The position numbers and the translations under genes are program-made. This document shows positions 52,556 through 61,255 of a DNA stretch of 64,000 nt, in pieces. The notes beneath the pieces are model-generated. The model had not been told where the DNA came from and did not search any database. It worked only from the letters and a program-made list of their open reading frames with translations. Origin of the DNA: Paraburkholderia fungorum (lineage in GTDB: Bacteria; Pseudomonadota; Gammaproteobacteria; Burkholderiales; Burkholderiaceae); NCBI RefSeq assembly GCF_902833645.1, contig NZ_CADFGE010000005.1:310001-374000 (forward strand), in the 5' to 3' direction. Each line of letters opens with the position of its first letter. Within the stretch, counting starts at the first letter, position 1.

Positions 52556-55237
52556 TCATGCAACAAGGTGCTGCCGCAGATACTCCGCGGTTCGGCTTTC
52601 CTTCACGCGCACGACCTGGTCCGGTGTGCCGCTCGCGACGATCTTGCCGCCGGCGTCGCCGGCGCCCGGACCGACGTCGACAACCCAGTCGCTTTGTGCG
52701 GCCACCCGCATGTCGTGCTCCACGACGACGACGGTGTTGCCGGCATCCACGAGTCCCTGGAGTTGCACCATCAACCGGTCGACGTCGGCGGGATGCAGGC
52801 CGGTGGTCGGTTCGTCGAGGATATACAGCGTGTCGCCGCGTTGCGCGCGTTGCAGTTCCGTGGCGAGCTTGATGCGCTGAGCCTCGCCGCCGGACAATTC
52901 GGTGGCGGGCTGACCCAGCCGCAGATAGCCGAGGCCGATGTCGCGCAGCACTTTCAGTGCGCGCATCACGCCGGCTTCGTCAGCGAAGAAATCGCAGGCG
53001 GCGTCGACGGTCAGGCCGAGCACCTCGGCGATGTTCTTGTCGCGCCATGTGACTTCGAGCGTCTGCGTGTTGTAGCGCGTGCCGTGACAGGTCGAGCAGG
53101 GCGCATAGACGCTCGGCAGGAACAGGAGTTCGACGCTGACGAAGCCTTCGCCTTCACACGTCGGGCAACGGCCTTGCGCAACATTGAACGAGAAGCGGCC
53201 CGCGCCGTAGCGACGCTTGCGCGCCAGTGGCGTCTCGGCGAACAGCTTGCGCACGTGGTCGAAGAGGCCGGTGTAGGTGGCGAGATTGGAACGCGGCGTG
53301 CGGCCGATCGGTTTCTGATCGACGCGCACGAGGCGGCGCAGTGCGTCCATGCCTTCGGCAATGTGCCCGCCCGTCGGCGCGCTCGCGGCCGCGAGCAACG
53401 GGTCCTGCTCGTCGTCGTCCGGGTTTTCAAAGACGCGTCCAAGGTGGCTAGCGACCAGTTCCGGCAACGCCTGGCTCACGAGGCTCGATTTGCCCGAGCC
53501 CGACAGGCCGGTGACCGCAGTCAGGCAGCCGAGCGGAAACGCGGCGTCCAGCCCATGCAGATTGTTGCGCGTGATGCCGGCGAGCCGCAGCCAGCCGGCC
53601 GGTTTGCGGGTTGCGCGGGCGACGGGCGCGGGCGGCGCAAACAGATGCCGGCGCGTATGCGACGCTTCGACATTCGCGAGGCCGGCGGGCGGACCACTGT
53701 AGACCACATGGCCGCCGGCCTCACCGGCGGCGGGACCGACGTCGACGAGCCAGTCGGCGCGCCGCATCATCTGTAGATCATGTTCGACGACAAACAGCGA
53801 ATTGCCCGCGGCCTTCAGGGTCTGCAGCGCGCTGAAGAGCGCCTCGCCATCCGCGGGGTGCAGGCCGGCCGATGGTTCGTCGAGTACGTATACGACGCCG
53901 AACAACTGCGACGACAACTGCGTGGCGAGTCGCAAGCGCTGCAGCTCGCCGGATGACAGCGTCGGCGTACTGCGCTCCAGCGCGAGATAGCCCAGACCCA
54001 GATCGACCAGAGTCGTCAGGCGTTCGAGCAACTCGGCTGCAATGCGTTGCGCGGCGACGCGTTTTTCCTCCGACAGGTTGGGCGTGCGCCGCACGTCGGG
54101 CGAGGCTTTATGCGCGGAACCGCCTGCGGCGATCCGCTTGTCGACGGCTTCGCGCATCGCGTTCCTGCTGAGTACGCTGCCTTTGCCGGCGTCTTTGCCC
54201 GAATGCGCTGCATCCGGCTCGGGCCATTGGCCGCGCGCGATCGGTTCGAGCATCTCGGCAAGCTTCGCCAGCGGCAACTGGGAGAACGCGCCGATATCGA
54301 GCCCGGCGAATTTCACCGACAGTGCTTCCTTCTTGAGCCGCTTGCCATGACAGGTCGGACAGACGCTGCCAATCATGAATTGCGACACGCGCTTTTTCAT
54401 CAGCGCGCTTTGCGTGTTCGCGAACGTGTGCAGCACATAGCGGCGTGCGCCGGTAAATGTCCCTTGATAGCTCGGTTCGTCCTTACGCTTGAGCGCGGCA
54501 CGCGTTTCTTTCGGCGTGAGCCCGGCGTAGACGGGCACGGTCGGTTGTTCGTCGGTGAAGAGAATCCAGTCGCGGTCTTTCTTGGGCAAATCGCGCCACG
54601 GTTTATCGACGTCGTAGCCAAGGGTCACCAGAATGTCGCGCAGGTTTTGTCCGTGCCACGCGGGCGGCCATGCAGCGATTGCGCGCTCGCGAATGGTCAG
54701 CGAGTCGTCGGGAACCATCGATTTTTCCGTGACCTCGTAGACACGGCCAAGTCCATGGCAAGTCGGACAGGCGCCTTGCACCGTGTTCGGCGAGAAATCC
54801 TCGGCGAACAGCATGGGCTGCTTCGGCGGGTAGTCGCCCGTGCGCGAATAGAGCATGCGCACGAGACTCGACAGCGTGGTCACGCTGCCAACCGAGGAGC
54901 GCGCGCTCGGCGTGCCGCGCTGCTGTTGCAATGCGACCGCGGGCGGCAGGCCTTCGATAGCGTCCACTTCGGGCACGCCGACCTGTTCGATCAGGCGCCG
55001 GGCATACGGCGCGACCGATTCGAAATAGCGCCGCTGCGCTTCGGCATACAACGTGCCGAATGCCAGCGACGATTTGCCCGATCCGGACACGCCGGTAAAG
55101 ACGACCAGCGCGTCACGCGGAATCTGGACATCGATGTTTTTCAGGTTGTGCTCGCGAGCGCCGCGCACCCGCACGAAGCCGGTGAAGGCGGCTTCCTCGG
55201 GCGGCGTCGAGCGAGCTTTTTGGGGGATGGCGTCCAT
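52556..55237 (-). CDS. UvrA2-type excinuclease ATPase paralogue
   Basis: An 893-residue UvrA homologue with two ABC ATPase modules: Walker A GVSGSGKSS (49-57) and TGLSGSGKSSL, signatures LSSGELQRLRLA and LSGGEAQRIKLA, and Walker B YVLDEPSAGLHPAD and YILDEPTTGLHPAD. Zinc-finger cysteines are present (ACPTCHGLG, CPTCEGEG, CSTCHG). Between VRMLYSRTGDY and the first CPTC only about 25 residues remain, where housekeeping UvrA has about 150 forming the UvrB-binding domain. It is therefore class II (UvrA2/DrrC-like). It could bind DNA or intercalating drugs but is unlikely to load UvrB normally. Confidence 0.93.
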   Translation of the reverse strand: MDAIPQKARSTPPEEAAFTGFVRVRGAREHNLKNIDVQIPRDALVVFTGVSGSGKSSLAFGTLYAEAQRRYFESVAPYARRLIEQVGVPEVDAIEGLPPAVALQQQRGTPSARSSVGSVTTLSSLVRMLYSRTGDYPPKQPMLFAEDFSPNTVQGACPTCHGLGRVYEVTEKSMVPDDSLTIRERAIAAWPPAWHGQNLRDILVTLGYDVDKPWRDLPKKDRDWILFTDEQPTVPVYAGLTPKETRAALKRKDEPSYQGTFTGARRYVLHTFANTQSALMKKRVSQFMIGSVCPTCHGKRLKKEALSVKFAGLDIGAFSQLPLAKLAEMLEPIARGQWPEPDAAHSGKDAGKGSVLSRNAMREAVDKRIAAGGSAHKASPDVRRTPNLSEEKRVAAQRIAAELLERLTTLVDLGLGYLALERSTPTLSSGELQRLRLATQLSSQLFGVVYVLDEPSAGLHPADGEALFSALQTLKAAGNSLFVVEHDLQMMRRADWLVDVGPAAGEAGGHVVYSGPPAGLANVEASHTRRHLFAPPAPVARATRKPAGWLRLAGITRNNLHGLDAAFPLGCLTAVTGLSGSGKSSLVSQALPELVASHLGRVFENPDDDEQDPLLAAASAPTGGHIAEGMDALRRLVRVDQKPIGRTPRSNLATYTGLFDHVRKLFAETPLARKRRYGAGRFSFNVAQGRCPTCEGEGFVSVELLFLPSVYAPCSTCHGTRYNTQTLEVTWRDKNIAEVLGLTVDAACDFFADEAGVMRALKVLRDIGLGYLRLGQPATELSGGEAQRIKLATELQRAQRGDTLYILDEPTTGLHPADVDRLMVQLQGLVDAGNTVVVVEHDMRVAAQSDWVVDVGPGAGDAGGKIVASGTPDQVVRVKESRTAEYLRQHLVA

Positions 55238-55426
55238 ATCGATGAGTGGCGAATCAGCATGGCCCTGCGGCCAATGCTAGCGAAGCTGCACGGAGCATGC
55301 CCGACGGTCATTTGGCGATGATGCCAATGAGCAGGGCGCACCCGCCCCCGTCAACCCGGAAACGACAGCCTAACACTGAAGCGCCTGTCCGGGCACAGAG
55401 TGAGAGCGGGGGAAGTCGTCCGTCGG

Positions 55427-55455
55427 TTGACACTGCGTGAGTATTTCGCTATTGT
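55427..55455 (+). promoter_or_regulatory. Promoter of the FadR-type regulator gene
   Basis: A perfect TTGACA (55427-55432) and TATTGT (55450-55455, 4/6) are 17 bp apart. The -10 box overlaps the operator at 55452-55462, which suggests autorepression. Confidence 0.65.
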
Positions 55456-55462
55456 CTGACAA
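55452..55462 (+). promoter_or_regulatory. FadR-subfamily operator, copy 1
   Basis: TTGTCTGACAA is a perfect 5-1-5 palindrome and fits the FadR-subfamily consensus TNGTNNNACNA. It starts a 15-bp core (55454-55468) that recurs upstream of the oxidase gene. Confidence 0.7.
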
Positions 55463-55476
55463 CCTGATCAAATGAG

Positions 55477-56187
55477 ATGCTGTTAATGCTTGAGCTTGAA
55501 CGTCCCGATTCGCTTGTGCAGCGTGTGGTCAGCGCACTTCGCGCAGAAATCGATGCGGGTCATTTTCCTGCCGAGTCGCGCCTGCCAACCGAGCAGCAGC
55601 TATCGGAACGGCTCAACGTGAGCCGCTCAGTCGTACGCGAGGCAATTGCGCAGTTGAAGTCGGACGGCGTACTGGTTGCGCGGCGCGGCGCCGGGTCGTT
55701 TATTTCGCAGACGCCATCGGGTACGGTTTTCCGGTTGCCGAGCGGCGGCAGCCAGAAGCTGGATCTCGCGCAACTGTTCGAAATGCGTTTGTGGATCGAA
55801 ACCCAGGCGGCGATGACCGCGGCGCGTCGGCGTACGCCGGAAGATCTTAAGCGTATGAGCGATGCGATTCGCGAAATGGAGAAGAAACGCCTTGATTTCG
55901 ACGCGGCTTCCGCGGCCGACGTTGCGTTTCACCGGGCCATTGCGGCAGCCACCAAGAACGAGTATTTCGTCGCGTTCCATGATTTCCTGCGCGGCCAACT
56001 GGTGGCGGTACGTCGCGCGCAGTGGGCCAATACGGCGGGCCATGCGGGCGATTACGCGCGCCAGGAGCATGGCGAGCTGTACGACGCTATCGAGCGCGGC
56101 GACCATCGGGGCGCCGCCAGATCGGCTGAGCGGCATCTGCGCGCCGCAGCCAAACGCCAGAAAATCGAGCTACCCCCAAGCGATTGA
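55477..56187 (+). CDS. FadR/GntR-family transcriptional regulator
   Basis: A 236-residue repressor-type regulator. The N-terminal winged helix (about 10-80) contains RLPTEQQLSERLNVSRSVVREAIAQL. The C-terminal FCD ligand domain (about 95-225) has helices with Asp and His residues (DVAFHRAIAAAT and EHGELYDAI) that usually bind a metal and a carboxylate ligand. Two starts are possible, ATG 55477 and ATG 55486; neither has a good ribosome binding site. Operators in its own promoter and before the next gene suggest it represses both until a hydroxy- or oxo-acid inducer appears. Confidence 0.93.
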   Translation: MLLMLELERPDSLVQRVVSALRAEIDAGHFPAESRLPTEQQLSERLNVSRSVVREAIAQLKSDGVLVARRGAGSFISQTPSGTVFRLPSGGSQKLDLAQLFEMRLWIETQAAMTAARRRTPEDLKRMSDAIREMEKKRLDFDAASAADVAFHRAIAAATKNEYFVAFHDFLRGQLVAVRRAQWANTAGHAGDYARQEHGELYDAIERGDHRGAARSAERHLRAAAKRQKIELPPSD

Positions 56188-56251
56188 CGATAGCGGTTTG
56201 AGCGTGGACCTGCGCGGCTCTGCGTTCAAACCCCTGATGCGATCTCTTTTT

Positions 56252-56280
56252 TTGACAAGTTAGTCTGACAACCTGATAAG
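56252..56280 (+). promoter_or_regulatory. Promoter of the oxidase gene
   Basis: A perfect TTGACA (56252-56257) and GATAAG (56275-56280, 4/6) are 17 bp apart. The second operator copy fills the spacer. Confidence 0.6.
56261..56271 (+). promoter_or_regulatory. FadR-subfamily operator, copy 2
   Basis: TAGTCTGACAA fits TNGTNNNACNA. The core GTCTGACAACCTGAT (56263-56277) is identical to the one in the regulator promoter. Its position between -35 and -10 would block RNA polymerase. Confidence 0.7.
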
Positions 56281-56336
56281 CGGACAAAAGCACGCCGAGA
56301 GGCCGGGTTCGCAAAGTAGAAGCGAAGAAGAAAAAC

Positions 56337-57533
56337 ATGATTTATGACTTTTGCATCATCGGTGGCGGCATCGTCGGTCTCGCGACGGCGATGGAGTTGC
56401 TGCAGCGGGAGCCGACCGCTTCGCTGCTGCTGCTCGAAAAGGAGACCACGCTCGCGAAGCATCAGACCGGGCACAACAGCGGTGTGATTCACGCGGGCAT
56501 CTACTACCAGCCGGGCAGTCTGAAGGCCGAGTTGTGCAAGCGCGGCGCCGAGGCAACCAAACAGTTTTGCCGGGAGCATGCCATTGCGTTCGACGTGTGC
56601 GGCAAGCTGCTGGTCGCGTCGAATCCGCTGGAGTTGTCGCGCATGGAAGCGCTGTACGCGCGCTCGCAGCAGAACGGTTTGCGCGTCGAGCGGCTCGACG
56701 CCGCCGAGTTGCAGCGCCGTGAGCCGAATATCGTCGGTATGGGCGGTCTGTTCGTCGATGCGACCGGGATTGTGGATTACCGTCAGGTATGCGAAGCGAT
56801 GGCGCGCGTCATCAAGAAAGCAGGCGGCGAAATTCGTCTCGGTACACAGGTCACGTCGATTGCCGAGCTGGGCAACTACGTCAGCGTCGGCGCCTCGGAG
56901 GAACAGCAATGGCAGGCGAAGAAACTGGTGGTCTGCGGCGGCCTGCAATCGGACCGGCTAGCCAGGCTCGCGGGCGTGAAAATCGATCATCAGATCGTGC
57001 CGTTTCGGGGCGAGTACTACCGCTTGCCGGCCTCGAAGAACGACGTGGTGCGTCACTTGATCTACCCGATTCCTGATCCGGACCTGCCGTTTCTCGGCGT
57101 GCATCTGACGCGGATGATCGACGGTAGCGTGACAGTCGGACCGAATGCGGTGCTCGGGTTCGGCCGCGAAAGCTATCCGAAGCTTTCCGTGAATCTGCGC
57201 GACGTCGCCGAATACGTCGCTTTCCCGGGCTTCTGGAAAACCATCTGGCGCAACCTGGGCTCCGGCATGGGCGAGATGAAGAACTCGCTGTTCAAGCGCG
57301 GTTATCTCGAGCAATGCCGCAAATACTGCCCGTCGCTGACGGTCGACGATTTGCTGCCCTATGAAGCCGGCATTCGCGCACAAGCCGTGATGCGCGACGG
57401 CACGCTCGTGCACGACTTCCTGTTCGCCGACACGCCGCGCATGGTGCACGTGTGCAACGCGCCGTCGCCGGCCGCGACCTCCGCGATGCCGATCGGCTCG
57501 ATGATCGCCGACCGCATTCTGAAGGCCGCGTAA
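56337..57533 (+). CDS. lhgO: L-2-hydroxyglutarate oxidase/dehydrogenase family flavoenzyme
   Basis: A 398-residue DAO-family flavoprotein. The FAD-binding GGGIVG lies at residues 9-14. HQTGHNSGVIHAGIYYQPGSLKA and the C-terminal IRAQ segment (AGIRAQAVMRDGTLVHDF) are hallmarks of LhgO. The enzyme oxidises L-2-hydroxyglutarate to 2-oxoglutarate, passing electrons to the quinone pool or oxygen. In this catabolic context a related 2-hydroxy acid could be the true substrate. It lies 149 bp after the regulator gene, behind an operator-controlled promoter. Confidence 0.88.
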   Translation: MIYDFCIIGGGIVGLATAMELLQREPTASLLLLEKETTLAKHQTGHNSGVIHAGIYYQPGSLKAELCKRGAEATKQFCREHAIAFDVCGKLLVASNPLELSRMEALYARSQQNGLRVERLDAAELQRREPNIVGMGGLFVDATGIVDYRQVCEAMARVIKKAGGEIRLGTQVTSIAELGNYVSVGASEEQQWQAKKLVVCGGLQSDRLARLAGVKIDHQIVPFRGEYYRLPASKNDVVRHLIYPIPDPDLPFLGVHLTRMIDGSVTVGPNAVLGFGRESYPKLSVNLRDVAEYVAFPGFWKTIWRNLGSGMGEMKNSLFKRGYLEQCRKYCPSLTVDDLLPYEAGIRAQAVMRDGTLVHDFLFADTPRMVHVCNAPSPAATSAMPIGSMIADRILKAA

Positions 57534-57583
57534 CGGACTGGCGCACCCATCGGCACGCTCATCGAACAACATCGTTTCCGCCG

Positions 57584-57605
57584 ACGAGGCCGGTCATCGC
57601 CTCGT
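57584..57605 (+). terminator. Hairpin between lhgO and porin gene
   Basis: A 7-bp perfect stem (57584-57590 and 57599-57605) with an 8-nt loop lies 50 nt after lhgO. No T-run follows, so partial termination or mRNA processing is only a possibility. Confidence 0.3.
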
Positions 57606-57687
57606 TGGATCTTCCTGTTGCGTCCGCCGTGTATCGGCAAAGCGCAACTCCTCTCTGCATTGAAAAAAAGTGACTGGAGACCTCGCA

Positions 57688-58899
57688 GTGCATAAGTCCC
57701 TCGCAACCTCATCAAAACCTCTCGCCGCACATGTGGCATTCGCCTTCGCCGCGCTTGCTGCCGCGGGAGCGCCGGCAGCGGTTCACGCGCAAAGCAGCGT
57801 GACGCTATACGGCATCATTGACGAGGGCGTCAACTACACGAGCAACGTACAAACGAGCCCGGGCCAGGGCCACAGCCAGTACAGCCTGTCGAGCGGCATT
57901 CTGAGCGGCAGCCGTTGGGGTCTGCGCGGGAATGAAGATCTGGGCGGCGGCATGAAGGCGATCTTCGTGCTTGAGAGCGGTTTCGACGTGAACAACGGCA
58001 AGATGGGCCAAGGTTCGCTGCTGTTCGGCCGCCAGGCGTATGTGGGGGTTTCGAGCCCGTACGGCACGGTCACGCTCGGCCGTCAGTACGACCCGGTGGT
58101 CGACTACATCCATCCGCTGATGCCGAGCGCGATGTTCTCGGGCAGCATCGGCGCGCATCCGGGCGACCTCGACAACCTCAACAACACCAATCGCGTGAAC
58201 AACGCGGTCAAGTACCGCACGGCCAGCTATGGCGGCTTGACCGCGGAAGGCATGTATAGCTTCGGCGGCGTGCCGGGCAGCATGGCCGGCAATCAGATCT
58301 ACTCGCTCGGCGCCGGTTACGCCCGCGGGCCGCTCACGGTCGGCGTCGGCTACCTGAATGCGCGCAATCCGAATGCTTCGTTCTTCGGCACGGCGGTCGG
58401 CGCGACGGCGGCCACCAACAATTTCGGCAGCTCGCCGGTGATCAACGGCTATGCGTCGGCGCAAAGCGAAGAGATCATCAGCGCCGGCGCGACCTACGTA
58501 ATCGGCGCGGCGACCCTCGGCGGGATTTACTCGAACACGAAATTCAAGCATCTGAGCGGCGCGGTGTCGGCGCTCAATCCGGCCGGCGTGGGCGGCACTG
58601 CGAGCTTCAACAGTGCGGAAATCAACTTCCAGTACCAACTGACGCCGGCGCTCTCGTTCGGCGCGGCCTACAACTACACCGACGGCGGCGGCGCGAATCA
58701 CGCAAAGTACCAACAGGGCGCGCTGAGTGCCGACTACGTTGTCTCCAAACGCACGGATTTCTATCTGATCGGCGTTTTGCAGCACGCGTCGGGCACCGAC
58801 TCGACCGGGCACGCAGCGCGCGCGTCGCTCAACGGCCTGACGCCCGCGTCGGGTAACCAGCAGGCGACGGTGCGTTTCGCGATCCGCCACAAGTTCTGA
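57688..58899 (+). CDS. Gram-negative general porin
   Basis: A 403-residue trimeric outer-membrane porin of the Burkholderia/Neisseria type (Porin_4). A long signal peptide ends near AAVHA, followed by QSSVTLYGIIDEGVNY, the standard mature N-terminus. GSRWGLRGNEDLGGGMKAIFVLE, GRQAYVGVSS and the final FAIRHKF with C-terminal phenylalanine are typical. GGAGA seven bases before GTG 57688 fixes the start. Its place inside the catabolic locus suggests it brings the substrate across the outer membrane. Confidence 0.95.
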   Translation: MHKSLATSSKPLAAHVAFAFAALAAAGAPAAVHAQSSVTLYGIIDEGVNYTSNVQTSPGQGHSQYSLSSGILSGSRWGLRGNEDLGGGMKAIFVLESGFDVNNGKMGQGSLLFGRQAYVGVSSPYGTVTLGRQYDPVVDYIHPLMPSAMFSGSIGAHPGDLDNLNNTNRVNNAVKYRTASYGGLTAEGMYSFGGVPGSMAGNQIYSLGAGYARGPLTVGVGYLNARNPNASFFGTAVGATAATNNFGSSPVINGYASAQSEEIISAGATYVIGAATLGGIYSNTKFKHLSGAVSALNPAGVGGTASFNSAEINFQYQLTPALSFGAAYNYTDGGGANHAKYQQGALSADYVVSKRTDFYLIGVLQHASGTDSTGHAARASLNGLTPASGNQQATVRFAIRHKF

Positions 58900-58941
58900 C
58901 GCTTGGCCGGCCACCACTTCACCGAAACCAGGAGTAAATCT

Positions 58942-59700
58942 GTGACCTCAGCGACCGCAGCGACTATCCCGAGCCCGCTCACTGACGAGAACCGCGCCCG
59001 CTTGCGCAACGTCAGCACGGCGACCCTCACCACTGCGCTGTTCAAGCGCGGCTTTCACAACGTATGCGTGCAAGGCGTGCTGCCGGTCAACCCGGCGGCC
59101 GCGCGTATGGTTGGCGAAGCGTATACCCTGCGCTACATTCCGGCCCGCGAGGACCTCGATCACATCGGCGTGTTCTCGGACCGTAGCCATCCGCAACGGC
59201 GCGGCGTCGAGGAGATTCCGCCTGGTCACGTGATGGTGGTCGATTCGCGCAAGGACGCGCGCGCGGCTTCGGCAGGCGGCATTCTGATCACGCGGATGAT
59301 GATGCGCGGCGTGGCGGGCGTGGTCACCGACGGCGGCTTTCGCGATACGCCGGATTTGCAGAGGCTCGACTTTCCCTGCTATCAGGCAAGGCCGTCGGCG
59401 CCGACCAACCTCATTCATCACCACGCGGTCGATCTGAACGTACCGATCGCATGTGGCGACGTGGCGGTGTATCCGGGCGACATCATCGTCGGCGATGCGG
59501 AAGCCGTGGTGGTGATTCCGGCGCATCTGGCCAACGAGATTGCTGAAGAAGCTGCCGCGATGACGGTGTTCGAAGACTGGGTCGACGCACAGGTGCGCGC
59601 CGGCCGCTCGACCTTCGGACTTTACCCGCCGGACGAAGTGACGCGTGCCGACTTCGAAGCATGGAAAAGGAGCCCGTCGGCAAACGGGGCTGGACTATAA
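58942..59700 (+). CDS. RraA-like/HMG-CHA aldolase-fold protein
   Basis: A 252-residue RraA-family protein. The fold is shared by RraA, an inhibitor of RNase E, and by 4-hydroxy-4-methyl-2-oxoglutarate/4-carboxy-4-hydroxy-2-oxoadipate aldolases. The aldolase motif is D-X20-R-D. Here R134 and D135 (GGFRD) are present but the first Asp is G113, so ordinary aldolase chemistry is doubtful. AGGAG seven bases before GTG 58942 supports this start. Location between a porin and transporter gene implies an enzyme in the same pathway, not RNase control; this is inference. Confidence 0.85.
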   Translation: MTSATAATIPSPLTDENRARLRNVSTATLTTALFKRGFHNVCVQGVLPVNPAAARMVGEAYTLRYIPAREDLDHIGVFSDRSHPQRRGVEEIPPGHVMVVDSRKDARAASAGGILITRMMMRGVAGVVTDGGFRDTPDLQRLDFPCYQARPSAPTNLIHHHAVDLNVPIACGDVAVYPGDIIVGDAEAVVVIPAHLANEIAEEAAAMTVFEDWVDAQVRAGRSTFGLYPPDEVTRADFEAWKRSPSANGAGL

Positions 59701-59819
59701 GCAGGGAAACGGCTATCTGTGCCGCGCAGTGATGCAATCGCGGCGAGCGCAGGTGGCCGCTCTGACAAACGATTGCGTGCGGCGAGGCCGTACGAGCCCA
59801 CCGCATCAGCATTTACGAC

Positions 59820-59840
59820 GGACCGCGCAAAAAGCGGTCC
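59820..59840 (+). other. Hairpin just before the MFS gene
   Basis: GGACCGC (59820-59826) and GCGGTCC (59834-59840) pair around a 7-nt A-rich loop, 5 nt before the Shine-Dalgarno GGAG of the transporter. It might affect translation or end the upstream transcript. The preceding 59701-59819 holds no gene and contains TCTGACAA (59761-59768), a half match to the operator. Confidence 0.35.
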
Positions 59841-59855
59841 GGCATGGAGACGACA

Positions 59856-61181
59856 GTGACCGATCGAAGCAGTGAAGACCAACTTTTTGCGCGCATAGCG
59901 TGGCGGCTCGTGCCGCTGCTGATTGCGATTTTCCTGGTCGCGTATATCGACCGCGCCAATATCGGCTTCGCCAAGCTGCAGATGCTAAGCAGCCTGAAGA
60001 TGAGCGAGGCGTCGTACGGCTTTGCATCGTCGCTGTTCTTCATCGGCTATCTGGTGTGCGAGGTGCCGAGCAATCTGCTGATGCATCGCTTTGGCGCGCG
60101 CCGCTGGATCTCGCGGATCATGTTCACGTGGGGCGTCGCGACGCTGCTGCTCGCATGGACGCCTTCAGCATTGGCCTTCCAGATCCTGCGCTTCCTGCTC
60201 GGCGCTGCGGAAGCAGGCCTTTATCCCGGGATCATTCTCTATCTCGGCATGTGGTTTCCTGAACGGCAGCGCACCGGCATCATCGGCTTGCTGACGCTCG
60301 GCAGCAGCATGGGCAACATGCTCGGCTCGCTGATCGGCGGCTTCTCGCTGGAACTGCATGGCGTAGCCGGCCTCGCCGGCTGGCAGTGGGTGTTCCTGAC
60401 CACCGGGGCGCCCGCCGTGCTGCTGACCTTCGTCACGCTGTGCTGCCTGCCGGATGGCCCGCAGTCTGCCGGGTTTCTGACGGCCCGCGAGAAAGATGTC
60501 GTCGAGACCCGGCTGCGCGCGGATCCACCCGCGGCACGCCTGGCCGGCGGCGACGGCTGGTCATTGGCCGCGCTCGTTACGGTGGCGCTCTTTAGCGTCG
60601 GGTACGGAACCATCTCCATCGCGATCTACGGCATCGCCTACTGGCTGCCGACCCTGGTTAAAGGCTTCGGCGTGACGAGCGGTGTCAACGGCATGCTCAA
60701 CATGATTCCGTGGTTCATCACATCGCTGATGCTGCTGTGGTTGCCGCGCCGTCTGAAAACGCCGCGCCGAGTGCTGATCGCAGCGTTCTGCGCAGCGTTG
60801 CTCGGCATTCTGTGCTTCGTCGCCAGCGTCGGGCCGTTCAGCAATGCGGTGCGTTTCGCGGCGCTCTCGCTCGGCGCACCGTGTCTGTATCTGATGATCC
60901 CGTGCTTCTGGGCATTGCCGCCACGTTTGCTGCCGGCCTCGTTCATGAAGGGCGCGGGCGGTGCTGCGGCGCTCGCGGTGATCGCGGCAGGTTCGAGCGT
61001 CGGTGGTTTCCTTGCGCAAAACATCATGCCGTGGGTCGGCAAGGTGACGGGCAGTACGTCCGCGCCAATGCTCGTGCCCGCCGTCAGCTTGCTGTTGCTC
61101 GGCACTGGCGCGGCGGTGGTCTGGCTGCGGCTCGGTCTCGCCGGCCGCGGCGGCCCGGAGGCCGTCTCCACCGTGCAATAG
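59856..61181 (+). CDS. MFS transporter, anion:cation symporter (ACS) type
   Basis: A 441-residue permease with twelve predicted transmembrane helices. AYIDRANIGFAKLQM in helix 1/loop and the GYLVCEVPSNLLMHRFGARRWISRI motif region mark the ACS family, which carries hydroxy-acids, sugar acids and aromatic acids with protons. GTG 59856 is chosen as GGAG lies six bases before it, the same arrangement as in the porin gene; an in-frame ATG at 59844 covers that GGAG and follows a hairpin. Substrate unknown, likely the inducer of the locus. Confidence 0.92.
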   Translation: MTDRSSEDQLFARIAWRLVPLLIAIFLVAYIDRANIGFAKLQMLSSLKMSEASYGFASSLFFIGYLVCEVPSNLLMHRFGARRWISRIMFTWGVATLLLAWTPSALAFQILRFLLGAAEAGLYPGIILYLGMWFPERQRTGIIGLLTLGSSMGNMLGSLIGGFSLELHGVAGLAGWQWVFLTTGAPAVLLTFVTLCCLPDGPQSAGFLTAREKDVVETRLRADPPAARLAGGDGWSLAALVTVALFSVGYGTISIAIYGIAYWLPTLVKGFGVTSGVNGMLNMIPWFITSLMLLWLPRRLKTPRRVLIAAFCAALLGILCFVASVGPFSNAVRFAALSLGAPCLYLMIPCFWALPPRLLPASFMKGAGGAAALAVIAAGSSVGGFLAQNIMPWVGKVTGSTSAPMLVPAVSLLLLGTGAAVVWLRLGLAGRGGPEAVSTVQ

Positions 61182-61255
61182 CGTTTCACGCTTCACTCAA
61201 CGCAACACGCCGGCTTTTTTATTTCGATTCAATTCTTTCGTTTAGCAGGTCAGTC

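Noticed and set aside
52469..53776. A 435-codon plus-strand frame opposite uvrA2
   Set aside because: The ATPase motifs prove the minus-strand gene, and the plus frame lacks conserved features.
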